The notes: generated by a model from the sequence alone, not told the origin. Shown: positions 8,036-16,170, counted from the first letter of the stretch. The stretch: DNA of 33,109 nt from Alphaproteobacteria bacterium (GCA_018827375.1 JAHJYW010000025.1:1-33109), one strand, 5' to 3'. Numbers and translations: made by a program.

Positions 8036-8610
8036 AGTGCGGCCCTCCCGAACATATCCAGGGGCTCCTGAAGATAGAGATCCGGCAAACCGCCTTCGAA
8101 GGGTTTAAAGCCAAGCCTTTCCATCGAGCGGCGCCCGTCTTCAGTGGCTCCCCGAGCAAAGCAGGGATAAGCGCTGAACAGATCCACCCGCATCACAGCC
8201 GCAGCCGTCATCACACGGCGACGTGCCTCACGGTTCGCGCCCGCATAGACCCCGATATAGAAGGCCGAGCAGCCTTGACCGCGCTTGCAAAGGTGCAACG
8301 GATCAGGCGCAGCAGGCGCATAAGTACCGTCCCGCACGGCCGCTTCGCCTGCTGCCGTAAGTGGTAGCGACAGGAATATCCCGTCCACGGGGTCACCCGT
8401 CACCCAGGCTGTCATCCCCGTGATGCGGTCCATCTCGGCGATCGCTTCCGACGTTGCCAGTTTTGATTGCATCAGAGACTCGGCCACCGCCACGCCTTGT
8501 TCCAGCTCAGCAAAGCGTGCCCGCCGAAACCCAAATTCTCCAGCTTTAGTCGCCACACGGGCGAGATCAATTGTGCCGGGAACCAAATTACCATTTGTGA
8601 TTGTTTTCAT
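8032..8610 (-). CDS. Unassigned protein with GNAT-like segments
   Basis: Protein of 192 residues that I cannot place in a named family. The carboxy-terminal half has features of a GNAT fold: YIGVYAGANREARRR resembles the motif A turn, and FARGATEDGRRSMERLGF resembles the usual 'T.DG...ME.LGF' ending. The middle has LHLCKRGQGCSAF, a two-cysteine segment. It has no signal peptide or membrane segment. It is the first gene of a pair overlapping the LuxI-like GNAT gene by four bases and is divergent from a LysR regulator 103 bases away. The likely role is a partner of, or parallel enzyme to, the downstream acyltransferase; this is inference. Confidence 0.7.
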   Translation of the reverse strand: MKTITNGNLVPGTIDLARVATKAGEFGFRRARFAELEQGVAVAESLMQSKLATSEAIAEMDRITGMTAWVTGDPVDGIFLSLPLTAAGEAAVRDGTYAPAAPDPLHLCKRGQGCSAFYIGVYAGANREARRRVMTAAAVMRVDLFSAYPCFARGATEDGRRSMERLGFKPFEGGLPDLYLQEPLDMFGRAAL

Positions 8611-8614
8611 ATCT

Positions 8615-8630
8615 GTTTACCACTACAAAC
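8615..8630. promoter_or_regulatory. Possible LysR-type binding site
   Basis: GTTTACCACTACAAAC is an inverted repeat (GTTT/AAAC) that contains the T-N11-A arrangement bound by many LysR regulators. It lies between the divergent GNAT pair and the LysR gene, 4 bases from the GNAT-pair start codon. The motif is loose and can occur by chance. Confidence 0.3.
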
Positions 8631-8713
8631 GTACTTGTGTGATGCCACAGGCATTGCCGCGTGGCTTTACCGGCTGGTGAAACGGGGACTTACACCCGTG
8701 AAAGGGGACACGC

Positions 8714-9655
8714 GTGCTCGCGGAAACATTTGACTGGGACCGGATTCGCATCTTCCGCACCGTTGCCGAACTTGGCAGTATGTCCGCCGCCGCCGAGCGG
8801 CTTGGCGGCTCTGTTCCAACAATAAGTCGACGTATCACCGAACTCGAAACAGCGCTCAGAACAGAGCTTTTGAAACGCTCCACGCGCGGTGTTGATCTCA
8901 CGGCCGCCGGCCACATGCTACTGCGCCATGCCAATGTAATGGCAGACATCGTGTCTGCAGCCCATGATGATGTATCTGACAGTGACATGCCGGACACTGG
9001 CCCGGTCCACCTTGTCACAGGTGACGGCATTGGTCCCTATTGGCTTGCCCCGCGCCTGCCCGCCTTCCAAACAGCTTATCCAGGTATTGAACTCACGTTA
9101 ACTGTCTCAGACGCCACGCCCGACCTCATTAACAACGAAGCTGACATTGCAATCCAGTTCGAGCGGCCAAACCGCAGTGAGCTGATCGGCAGACGCATGG
9201 GCGTCGTGCACTACCTATGCTTTGCTACGAAGCCGTATCTCGAGCGCCACGGTCACCCCCAGACTTTGATGGATTTCCATGGCCATCGCTGTCTCCTGCA
9301 TGAGAGCTATGTGAATCAGCCCGAGCGGTGGGCGAATGGCATCTTCCTCGCGCGCCAGCTCATGTCGTTTTCGCTTGTCACCAACTCAGCATCCGCAATG
9401 ATCGCGATGTGCCTTGAAGGCGGCGGTATCGCCATCCTGCCCTCCTATGTCGGGGCTTCTTATCCCCAACTTGTGCCTCTCGACCTTCCTGAGGTCGCCT
9501 CAATCCAGTTCTGGATGACCTACACAGAACGCACCCGCCGTCTGGGGCGCGGACAGGCGGTGATCGACTGGTTGAAGGCATCGCTTGATCCACGTGATGC
9601 GTATTGGTTTCGCGAAACGCTCATTCGCACGAATATTGCCCATCCGCCCGCATAG
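8714..9655 (+). CDS. LysR-family transcriptional regulator
   Basis: 313-residue DNA-binding regulator. The amino-terminal winged helix-turn-helix is clear: WDRIRIFRTVAELGSMSAAA followed by LGGSVPTISRRITELE, about residues 8-60. The remaining part is a periplasmic-binding-protein-like effector domain (about 95-300). The start is the GTG at 8714, with AGGGG about 7 bases upstream; no ATG lies nearby in frame. It is divergent from the two GNAT genes, which is the usual arrangement for a LysR protein that controls its neighbour and itself. The ligand is unknown. Confidence 0.9.
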   Translation: MLAETFDWDRIRIFRTVAELGSMSAAAERLGGSVPTISRRITELETALRTELLKRSTRGVDLTAAGHMLLRHANVMADIVSAAHDDVSDSDMPDTGPVHLVTGDGIGPYWLAPRLPAFQTAYPGIELTLTVSDATPDLINNEADIAIQFERPNRSELIGRRMGVVHYLCFATKPYLERHGHPQTLMDFHGHRCLLHESYVNQPERWANGIFLARQLMSFSLVTNSASAMIAMCLEGGGIAILPSYVGASYPQLVPLDLPEVASIQFWMTYTERTRRLGRGQAVIDWLKASLDPRDAYWFRETLIRTNIAHPPA

Positions 9656-9683
9656 TCAGAGGTAGTATGCCCTTTAAAGTGCG

Positions 9684-9712
9684 TTTTGTGGTGCCGAACA
9701 ACGCTATATAAT
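9684..9712 (+). promoter_or_regulatory. Strong sigma-70 -10 box before the ThDP enzyme gene
   Basis: A perfect TATAAT (9707-9712) follows a weak -35 candidate, TTTTGT at 9684-9689 with a 17-base spacer. Transcription would start near 9719, leaving a leader of about 57 bases. Confidence 0.55.
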
Positions 9713-9727
9713 GTTCCCGTGCACGTT

Positions 9728-9744
9728 CACGCCTGCTAGGCGTG
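9728..9744 (+). promoter_or_regulatory. Perfect 7-bp hairpin or operator in the leader
   Basis: CACGCCT (9728-9734), a GCT centre and AGGCGTG (9738-9744) form a perfect palindrome about 9 bases after the predicted transcription start. There is no T-run after it, so it is not a terminator. It could be a repressor operator or an mRNA-stabilising hairpin. Confidence 0.5.
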
Positions 9745-9775
9745 GCCTTCTCCAGTGCCAACAGGGACGCCCGCC

Positions 9776-12148
9776 ATGCCGCATCAGATCGATCAGCTGA
9801 AAATTCTTGAACAGCGCCTGCTCTGGCTTTCTGCCTGGACGGTCCACAACGCCAACCACCTGCGCGACAGGCACGACGATGATGTAAAGGTTGGCGGTCA
9901 TCAGGCATCCTGCGCCTCTATGGTTTCGATCATGTCGGCGCTCTATTTTCATACACTACGCCCAGAAGACCGTGTCGCGGTGAAACCGCATGCCGCGCCC
10001 GTCTTCCATGCCATGCACTATCTTATGGGCAACCAGACCCTCGAGAAATTGAAGAACTTCAGAGGCTATGGTGGCGCACAATCCTACCCCAGCCGAACCA
10101 AAGACATTGATGATGTCGATTTCTCCACGGGCTCAGTCGGCCTAGGCGTCGCGGAGACTGCTTTCGCATCCATCGTTCAGGATTACCTCGCCGCCAAGTC
10201 CTGGGCCGCTGACCGGCCCCTTGGTCGAATGATCGCGCTCGTTGGAGATGCCGAACTCGATGAAGGCAATGTCTACGAATGCCTGCAGGAAGGCTGGAAA
10301 CACGACCTTCGCAATACTTGGTGGATTATAGACTATAACCGCCAAAGCCTCGACGGTGTCGTGCACGAAGGACTCTGGGAAAAGGTCGAGGCCATCTTCC
10401 AGGCCTTTGGCTGGCGTACAATCGTATTGCGTCATGGCGCCCTGCAGCGCGCCGCCTTCGACGAGCCGGGCGGCGAAACGCTCAAGACCTGGATACAGAC
10501 CTGCCCTAATGCCGATTATTCCGCGCTCACCTACCGGGGCGGCGCAGCGTGGCGCACACGCCTGATGAACGATATCGGTGACCAGGGCGATGTCACGGCG
10601 CTCCTCGACAGACGCAGCGACGATGAACTCGGCGCCCTGATGAACAACCTGGGTGGCCAATGCGTCCAGTCCCTTTGCGACGCTTTCGACTCCGTCACGG
10701 ACGACAGGCCGACCGTCTTTCTCGCCTACACGATCAAGGGCTGGGGCACGCCGCTCGCTGGTCACAAGGACAACCATGCCGGCCTTATGAACAAGGCGCA
10801 GATGGCGGACTTCCAGCAAAAGATGGATATTCCCGAAGGCGAGGAGTGGGCCCCGATGGCTGGCGTAGACGACCCGGACGCCCTCAAAGCCTTCCTTCGG
10901 CAGGTGCGCTTCTTCGTAGATGGTCCCCGCCGCTTCACTGCGCCGCCTGTGTCCAGCCCCGGCCCGATCTTTCTCGAAGATGACGTCCAGTCCACGCAGG
11001 CGGGATTCGGCAAGATTCTCGACGCCCTCGCCAAATCGAAAACAGAACTCGCAGACCGAATCCTCACCACCTCGCCAGACGTCACTGTCTCCACAAATCT
11101 TGGCCCGTGGGTCAACCGTCGCAGCCTGTTTGCGCGCGAAGCCAAGGGCGATACTTTTCGCGACCAGCAGATTCCTTCCACGCAGAAATGGCAGTTCTCG
11201 CCCGAGGGCCAGCATATCGAGCTTGGCATTGCCGAGATGAACCTCTTCCTGCTGCTTGGTGCAGCCGGACTGTCGCATTCGCTATTCGGAGAGCGTCTCA
11301 TCCCAATCGGCACGGTGTATGACCCGTTTATCGCGCGAGGGCTCGATGCCCTGAATTATGCCTGCTATCAGGACGCCCGCTTCATCATCGTCGGCACGCC
11401 ATCGGGAGTCACGCTTGCGCCCGAGGGTGGCGCACACCAATCCATCGGCGCCCAGCTCATAGGAATGAGCCAGGACGGCCTCGTGTCGTTCGAGCCTGCC
11501 TTCCTCGACGAACTCTCAATCATCATGGACTGGTCATTCGACTACCTGCAACGCAGTGGCGAAAACGACCCCGACGAGCGCACATGGCTGCGCGACGAAA
11601 CCGGCGGATCGGTCTACCTTCGCCTCACCACGCGCCAACTCGAACAGGTCCGCGGCTCAGATCGTGATGACGAAACCTATCGACAGGGCGTCATTGATGG
11701 TGGGTACTGGCTGCGCAAGCCCGGCCCGAACTGCGAGATTGTGATCGCCTATCAGGGCTGTGTCGCACCGGAAGCCATCAAGGCCGCTGGCCGCATAGGC
11801 AACAATCGTCGCGACATAGGCGTCCTCGCAGTTACCTCGGCCGATCGCCTGAACTCCGGCTGGACTGCCGCGCGCAGGGCTCGCGCGCGTGGCAACAAGG
11901 GGGCCAAGAGCCAGATCGAGCGCCTGATGGAACAGGTGCCCCGCGACTGCACGCTGATCACCGTTACCGATGGCCATCCCGCCACACTGGCCTGGATTGG
12001 CGGCGTCAGAGGCCATGCCACGACGCCCCTCGGCGTCGAGCACTTTGGTCAGACCGGCACGATCAGTGATCTCTACCGCCACTTCCAGATTGATGCCGAA
12101 GCCATCGTCGCGGCGGCAAGCCACCTCTCGCCCGGCAAGGTTATCTGA
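9776..12148 (+). CDS. E1/transketolase-like thiamine diphosphate enzyme (AceE-like)
   Basis: ThDP-dependent enzyme most like homodimeric pyruvate dehydrogenase E1 (AceE), but 790 residues rather than nearly 900, with a shorter amino terminus. AceE landmarks are present: His42 in GGHQAS, His72 in KPHAAP, STGSVGLG, the ThDP/Mg segment from Gly157 (GDAELDEGN... then DYNRQSLDG), YTIKGWG with NHAGLMNK, the cofactor-activating Glu in ELGIAEMN, and EGGAHQSI. The usual GDG of the ThDP motif is GDA. No E2 or E3 gene is nearby and the E2-binding amino terminus seems missing, so the substrate and partner are unknown. I chose ATG 9776 (AGGGA 8 bases upstream) over GTG 9755. The stop abuts the stop of the opposing acyl-CoA dehydrogenase gene. 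Confidence 0.8.
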   Translation: MPHQIDQLKILEQRLLWLSAWTVHNANHLRDRHDDDVKVGGHQASCASMVSIMSALYFHTLRPEDRVAVKPHAAPVFHAMHYLMGNQTLEKLKNFRGYGGAQSYPSRTKDIDDVDFSTGSVGLGVAETAFASIVQDYLAAKSWAADRPLGRMIALVGDAELDEGNVYECLQEGWKHDLRNTWWIIDYNRQSLDGVVHEGLWEKVEAIFQAFGWRTIVLRHGALQRAAFDEPGGETLKTWIQTCPNADYSALTYRGGAAWRTRLMNDIGDQGDVTALLDRRSDDELGALMNNLGGQCVQSLCDAFDSVTDDRPTVFLAYTIKGWGTPLAGHKDNHAGLMNKAQMADFQQKMDIPEGEEWAPMAGVDDPDALKAFLRQVRFFVDGPRRFTAPPVSSPGPIFLEDDVQSTQAGFGKILDALAKSKTELADRILTTSPDVTVSTNLGPWVNRRSLFAREAKGDTFRDQQIPSTQKWQFSPEGQHIELGIAEMNLFLLLGAAGLSHSLFGERLIPIGTVYDPFIARGLDALNYACYQDARFIIVGTPSGVTLAPEGGAHQSIGAQLIGMSQDGLVSFEPAFLDELSIIMDWSFDYLQRSGENDPDERTWLRDETGGSVYLRLTTRQLEQVRGSDRDDETYRQGVIDGGYWLRKPGPNCEIVIAYQGCVAPEAIKAAGRIGNNRRDIGVLAVTSADRLNSGWTAARRARARGNKGAKSQIERLMEQVPRDCTLITVTDGHPATLAWIGGVRGHATTPLGVEHFGQTGTISDLYRHFQIDAEAIVAAASHLSPGKVI

Positions 12149-13198
12149 TCAGGCGGGCTCCAGCCAACCCTGCAGCCGCGCCGCGTCATGACGGCATTGT
12201 TCCGGACTGCCAAACAACTGTCGGTTCACGCCAATGCGCTTGAACCAGTAGTGCAGACCGACAAGATCGGTAAAGCCCATGCCGCCATGCACTTCCGTCG
12301 ACGTGCGCGCGATGAACGTACCCGCTTCGGCCAGGTGCGATTTTGCCAGCGTGGCCATCACGAGGCCCTCCGGCTCACCTGTGTCCAGCGCGTGCGCCGC
12401 ATGCCAGATCAGCGCCCGCGAAGGCTCCAGCCGCGATGCCATCTCGGCGCACATATGCTTGACCGCCTGGAACGACCCGATTACGCGGCCGAATTGCTGA
12501 CGCTCAGCTGCATAGGCCACCGCCTTGTCGATCATGGCCTGCGCCGCCCCCAGCGTATCGGCCGCCGCCAGAAGGCGGGCAACAGCGAGCACCTCATCGT
12601 CCGGCTTCAGCGAGGCTGCGCTTTCCTCCCCCGCAAACCTGACTTCGGAGAATATCCGCGTCCGGTCTATCGTCTGCATGGCGACATTATCAGGCGTCTG
12701 GGCGATGTGGAGGCTACCGCTCGTGTCCGCAGCCAGCATGTGCGTGGATTCTTCAGCCGACAGCGCAAGCAGGGACGTGCCCGTAAGCCTGCCATTCTCG
12801 GCCGACACACCTGCGCCATCGCGCCGCGACGAAAGCTCGGTCAGCGCCAGCCCCATGCGCATTGCACCTGACACAATCGCTGGCAGATGCCCCTCACCGC
12901 TGTTTCGCAGGGCGTGAGCCGTCACGGTAGTCGCCATGAACCGGCTGGGGGCAATGGCATAACCGAGCGCTTCCTGCACAAGGCAAGCGTCCAGCAAACC
13001 GAGGCCGAGCCCGCCGTGCTCTTCCGCAACATGAAGGCCCGAGAGTCCGAAATCATCCAGGCCAGACACAAGGGCGGCAGCTGAGCTTTTGTCGCCTGTC
13101 GCAATTTTGCGGATCGTATCCAGCGGTGCGGCGTCTTTCAGGAAACCGCTCAGGCTATCCTGCAACATGCGTTGGTCTTCAGAGAGTGCAAATTCCAT
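12149..13198 (-). CDS. Acyl-CoA dehydrogenase family protein, small subunit type
   Basis: Acyl-CoA dehydrogenase-like flavoprotein subunit of 349 residues, starting MEFALSEDQRMLQDSL. Family features: EEHGGLGLGLLDACLVQEALGY in the amino-terminal domain (quoted in part: HGGLGLGLLDACLVQE), ERQQFGRVIGSFQAVKHMCA in the carboxy-terminal helical domain and STEVHGGMGFT. Neither position that normally carries the catalytic Glu seems to hold one: the segment where FadE-type enzymes have it reads AADTLG, and the carboxy-terminal end reads GSPEQCRHDAARL. This suggests a non-catalytic partner of the larger subunit encoded 13 bases upstream. GAGAGGAG precedes the ATG at 13198. Alternative: an ordinary dehydrogenase with an unusual active site. 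Confidence 0.88.
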   Translation of the reverse strand: MEFALSEDQRMLQDSLSGFLKDAAPLDTIRKIATGDKSSAAALVSGLDDFGLSGLHVAEEHGGLGLGLLDACLVQEALGYAIAPSRFMATTVTAHALRNSGEGHLPAIVSGAMRMGLALTELSSRRDGAGVSAENGRLTGTSLLALSAEESTHMLAADTSGSLHIAQTPDNVAMQTIDRTRIFSEVRFAGEESAASLKPDDEVLAVARLLAAADTLGAAQAMIDKAVAYAAERQQFGRVIGSFQAVKHMCAEMASRLEPSRALIWHAAHALDTGEPEGLVMATLAKSHLAEAGTFIARTSTEVHGGMGFTDLVGLHYWFKRIGVNRQLFGSPEQCRHDAARLQGWLEPA

Positions 13199-13211
13199 CG
13201 GTCTTCTCCTC

Positions 13212-14405
13212 TCAGGCCTTGGCCAGCTTGGGTTCGCGCGGCAGCCCGAGGCCCCGCTCCGCAATGATGTTCTTCTGAATCTGCGCCGTGCCGCCGCCGA
13301 TGATCAGGCCGAGGTCGTACATGTATCGCGACTGCCAGGACCCATCGGCTCGTAAGTGTTCGCCCGTTTCATACATGATGCCGAGTTCGCCGAGCGCATC
13401 GATCGCGAGCCGCGCAATCTCGTGGTTCAACTCACACCCCATCAGCTTCACAATGAGTCCCGCGAGTCCTGCGCTCTCCTTTTTCAGGTTATGCGTCGTG
13501 ATGCGCAGTCCGTTTGCCTGCATCGCGTAGACCTCGCCCTGCAGCTTCAGCAATCGGTCCCGCAGCAGTGGGTCGTCGATCAGCCGTTCGCCGTTCACGC
13601 GTTCCGTCTTCATCAGCTCGACCAGTTCCACGAGCCGTGCCTTGGTCGCGTTCGGGTCGCCCAGCATACCCCGCTCATGCGTGAGCGTGGCGTTGGCCAC
13701 CTGCCAGCCCTTGTTTTCGGCAAACACTATGCCGGTCTTCGGCACACGCACATCCGTGAAGAACACTTCGTTGAAGTTGGCCGTACCTGTCATGTCGACC
13801 AGCGGGCGCACTTCTATGCCGGGAGTCTCCATGGAGAAGAGGATGTAGGAAATGCCTTCATGCTTCTTGGCGCTCGGATCGGTCCGCACGAGACAGAAGA
13901 TCATGTCCGCCTGCTTGGCGGTCGACGTCCATATCTTGCTGCCATTGATGACGTACTCATCGCCATCACTCACGGCTGCGGTACGCAGCGCGGCGAGATC
14001 CGATCCTGCGCCCGGCTCGGAATAGCCTTGGCACCAGATCATCTCGCCATGGAGGGTGGGCCGGATATAAGCTGCCTTCTGTTCGGGCGTGCCGAGTTCA
14101 AGAAGTGTCGGCACAAGCATGGAGATGCCTTGGTTCGACATGGCCCTTGGCAGGCCGGTGCGAGCAAACTCTTCCGCGATAATGCGGGACTTCAGGATAT
14201 CTGGCTCAGCGCCATAACCGCCATATTCGGTCGGGATGGTCCGCGCGGCCAAGCCTTGCTCGATCAGCAGTTTTTGCCAGGCTTGCCGCTTGCTGTTCTT
14301 CATGCCCCGGTCGTCAGGTGTCGGCGCAAGATGCGCATTGGCAGCGAGTGTACCGGCCACCTCCTTGCGGAAAGCCTCGTATTCCGGGCTGAATGAAAGG
14401 TCCAT
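13212..14405 (-). CDS. Acyl-CoA dehydrogenase, catalytic subunit type
   Basis: FAD enzyme of 397 residues that introduces the alpha-beta double bond into an acyl-CoA thioester. Starts MDLSFSPEYEAFRKEVAG; AGGGAGA precedes the ATG at 14405. Landmarks: IPTEYGGYGAEPDI, the substrate/FAD segment QGYSEPGAGSDLAALRT, WTSTAKQADMIFCLVRT, and LTHERGMLGD, whose Glu fits the catalytic base of the FadE-type enzymes. The carboxy end GGGTAQIQKNIIAERGLGLP is typical. It is the first of a two-gene operon with a second dehydrogenase subunit, an arrangement known for alpha2-beta2 enzymes acting on steroid or branched side chains; the actual substrate is unknown. The frame stays open upstream across the opposing hydratase gene, but that extension has no dehydrogenase sequence. 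Confidence 0.93.
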   Translation of the reverse strand: MDLSFSPEYEAFRKEVAGTLAANAHLAPTPDDRGMKNSKRQAWQKLLIEQGLAARTIPTEYGGYGAEPDILKSRIIAEEFARTGLPRAMSNQGISMLVPTLLELGTPEQKAAYIRPTLHGEMIWCQGYSEPGAGSDLAALRTAAVSDGDEYVINGSKIWTSTAKQADMIFCLVRTDPSAKKHEGISYILFSMETPGIEVRPLVDMTGTANFNEVFFTDVRVPKTGIVFAENKGWQVANATLTHERGMLGDPNATKARLVELVELMKTERVNGERLIDDPLLRDRLLKLQGEVYAMQANGLRITTHNLKKESAGLAGLIVKLMGCELNHEIARLAIDALGELGIMYETGEHLRADGSWQSRYMYDLGLIIGGGTAQIQKNIIAERGLGLPREPKLAKA

Positions 14406-14481
14406 CGGACGTGTCTCCCTGATTTTTCGTGACAGTGGCAGGCCTTCCCTTGGGTCCGCCAAGAGGCGCTTTGACCTTTGG

Positions 14482-14493
14482 CGCCTTAAGGCG
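14482..14493. promoter_or_regulatory. Perfect 12-bp palindrome, candidate operator
   Basis: CGCCTTAAGGCG reads the same on both strands. It sits centrally in the 157-base gap between the divergent dehydrogenase operon and the enoyl-CoA hydratase gene, where a shared repressor (for example TetR- or FadR-type) could act. No regulator gene is adjacent. Confidence 0.4.
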
Positions 14494-14562
14494 TCTTTCC
14501 GCTTGGCAGACGCAGCGTAACCCCTCCTAGTCTGGTCAAAATCAATCTGGAGGAATGCCAAG

Positions 14563-15327
14563 ATGTCAGTCGAATTCGAAACCAAGGGCCATCTGGCCAT
14601 CATTACGCTTAACCGCCCGGACGCCCGCAATGCCATCAATGGCATGATGGCCCAGGGCATCGAGTCCGCGCTAGACAAGTTCGAGGAAGACCCGAACCTC
14701 TGGGTCGCGATCCTGACAGCCAACGGCAAGGCCTTCTGCGCCGGCGCCGACCTAAAGGAAATAAGCGCAGGCAATGGCGCTGCACTCAGCACGAAAAAAG
14801 GCGGCTTTGCCGGCATCGCCCGCCGCGAACGCACCAAGCCGCTGATCGCCGCCATCACAGGCAGCGCCCTCGCAGGCGGCACCGAGATTGCCCTCTCCTG
14901 CGATATGATCGTCTGCGCCGACACGACGAATTTCGGCCTGCCCGAAGTGAAGCGTTCGCTGGTCGCTGGTGCTGGCGGCCTCTTCCGCCTGCCCCGCGTC
15001 ATCGGCATGCCTATGGCACTGGAAGTCATCCTGACGGGCGATCCGCTGTCCTCGCAGCGCGCCTTCGAACTCGGCATGGTCAACAAAGTTGTGCCGGAAG
15101 CCGACGTCATGGCCGAAGCCACATCGCTCGCCGACCGTATCATGGCCAACGCCCCGCTCGCCGTGCAGGCCAGCCGCACCGTGACTGTAGACGCGCTCAA
15201 GAAAGGTGACGACGAACTCTGGAAGGCCAGCGGCACCGCCTTCGCAGGTCTCGTCACCACCGAAGACTTCAAGGAAGGCCCACGCGCCTTCATCGAGAAG
15301 CGCGCACCAGTCTGGAAAGGCAAATAG
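14563..15327 (+). CDS. Enoyl-CoA hydratase (crotonase family)
   Basis: 254-residue crotonase-fold enzyme; the likely reaction is hydration of 2-enoyl-CoA to 3-hydroxyacyl-CoA in beta-oxidation. The oxyanion-hole segments are KAFCAGADLKE and SALAGGTEIAL. Glu108 (in GTEIAL) and Glu128 (in LPEVKRSL) are 20 residues apart, as are the catalytic Glu144 and Glu164 of rat hydratase, which favours hydratase over isomerase or dehalogenase. The Shine-Dalgarno GGAGGA lies 8 bases before the ATG. It is divergent from the two acyl-CoA dehydrogenase genes, whose products would supply its substrate. Its stop is one base from that of the opposing trmJ. Confidence 0.93.
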   Translation: MSVEFETKGHLAIITLNRPDARNAINGMMAQGIESALDKFEEDPNLWVAILTANGKAFCAGADLKEISAGNGAALSTKKGGFAGIARRERTKPLIAAITGSALAGGTEIALSCDMIVCADTTNFGLPEVKRSLVAGAGGLFRLPRVIGMPMALEVILTGDPLSSQRAFELGMVNKVVPEADVMAEATSLADRIMANAPLAVQASRTVTVDALKKGDDELWKASGTAFAGLVTTEDFKEGPRAFIEKRAPVWKGK

Positions 15328-15328
15328 C

Positions 15329-16129
15329 CTAGTCCTCGCGTTTCACACGTGCCTTTCCGCGGCCGATGGCCAGCGCCTTTATCGCGCCGCGGAAAGTCTG
15401 CACTTCCTGCTCGGTCCAGTCCGCACGGATCAGCGCTGAGCGCAGATTGTCCTTCATCAGCGGTGTCTTTTCCGGTGGGAAGAAATAGCCAGCCCGCTCC
15501 AGCTCAGCCTCAAAATGCTCGAACATCCGGAATACGTCATCGCGCGTCGATGGATTGGCTTCTGGCGTCGACGGCAGTTCGACGGTTTTGACTTGGCTTT
15601 GAGATGGGAAGTTTGACGGGTTTTCCGCTGCGTTGAGCTTGCCCCACTCATGCACGAACACGCACACGGCCTGCGCCAGATTGAGGCTCTTGAAGTCAGG
15701 ATCGACCGGATAGGTCATTAAAAGGTCCGACAATGCCACCGCTTCGTTCGGCAAACCGGCCTTTTCGCCCCCGAACATGACGGCAGCGACGCCCTTACCG
15801 CCACCTGCCGAGCGCCCGAAAGCTGCCTCAGCCGCCCCCACAGCATCCGTCACCCGCTTCTCGATCCCGCGCAGCCGGGCCGTCGCCGCGACGAGATAGG
15901 TCACGCCCTCCAGCGCATCCTGCAGTGTTTCATGGACATTGACGACCACACCCGCATCAAACGCACCTGCCGACATCGTATCGGCAGCCGGATTCGGCCA
16001 CCCGTCGCGCGGGCTGACCAGCCGCAGATCGGTGAGCCCGAAATTGCGCATGACACGTGCGGCCGCGCCTATGTTTTCACCAAGTTGGGGAGAATGGAGG
16101 ATGACGCACGGTCTGCGCTGATCTGACAT
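15329..16129 (-). CDS. trmJ: tRNA 2'-O-methyltransferase TrmJ (SPOUT family)
   Basis: SPOUT-class methyltransferase, 266 residues; TrmJ methylates the ribose of tRNA position 32 using S-adenosylmethionine. The three SPOUT motifs are visible: LGENIGAAARVMRNFG near the start, MFGGEKAGLPNEAV in the middle, and SLNLAQAVCVFVHEW. A carboxy-terminal helical extension of about 80 residues matches TrmJ rather than short TrmL-like proteins. The ATG at 16129 begins MSDQRRPCVIL; upstream in-frame sequence starting with GTG 16174 is not family-like. The Shine-Dalgarno is weak. Divergent from icd with 77 bases between. Another member of the TrmH superfamily cannot be fully excluded. Confidence 0.9.
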   Translation of the reverse strand: MSDQRRPCVILHSPQLGENIGAAARVMRNFGLTDLRLVSPRDGWPNPAADTMSAGAFDAGVVVNVHETLQDALEGVTYLVAATARLRGIEKRVTDAVGAAEAAFGRSAGGGKGVAAVMFGGEKAGLPNEAVALSDLLMTYPVDPDFKSLNLAQAVCVFVHEWGKLNAAENPSNFPSQSQVKTVELPSTPEANPSTRDDVFRMFEHFEAELERAGYFFPPEKTPLMKDNLRSALIRADWTEQEVQTFRGAIKALAIGRGKARVKRED

Positions 16130-16142
16130 GTAGGAACCTGTT

Positions 16143-16170
16143 TTGACGCGGCGACCCGCTCTGCTATAGG
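16143..16170 (+). promoter_or_regulatory. Sigma-70 promoter of icd
   Basis: TTGACG (16143-16148), 16 bases, TATAGG (16165-16170), about 36 bases before the icd start. Nearly consensus and well placed for a highly expressed metabolic gene. Confidence 0.65.

Noticed and set aside
10142..11278. 378-codon minus-strand frame inside the ThDP enzyme gene
   Set aside because: Antisense to conserved active-site sequence, no recognisable motif.
14406..15323. Long open frame on the minus strand continuing from the acyl-CoA dehydrogenase across the hydratase gene
   Set aside because: It has Ser/Arg/Pro-rich, family-free sequence antisense to a clear crotonase; an effect of high GC third positions.
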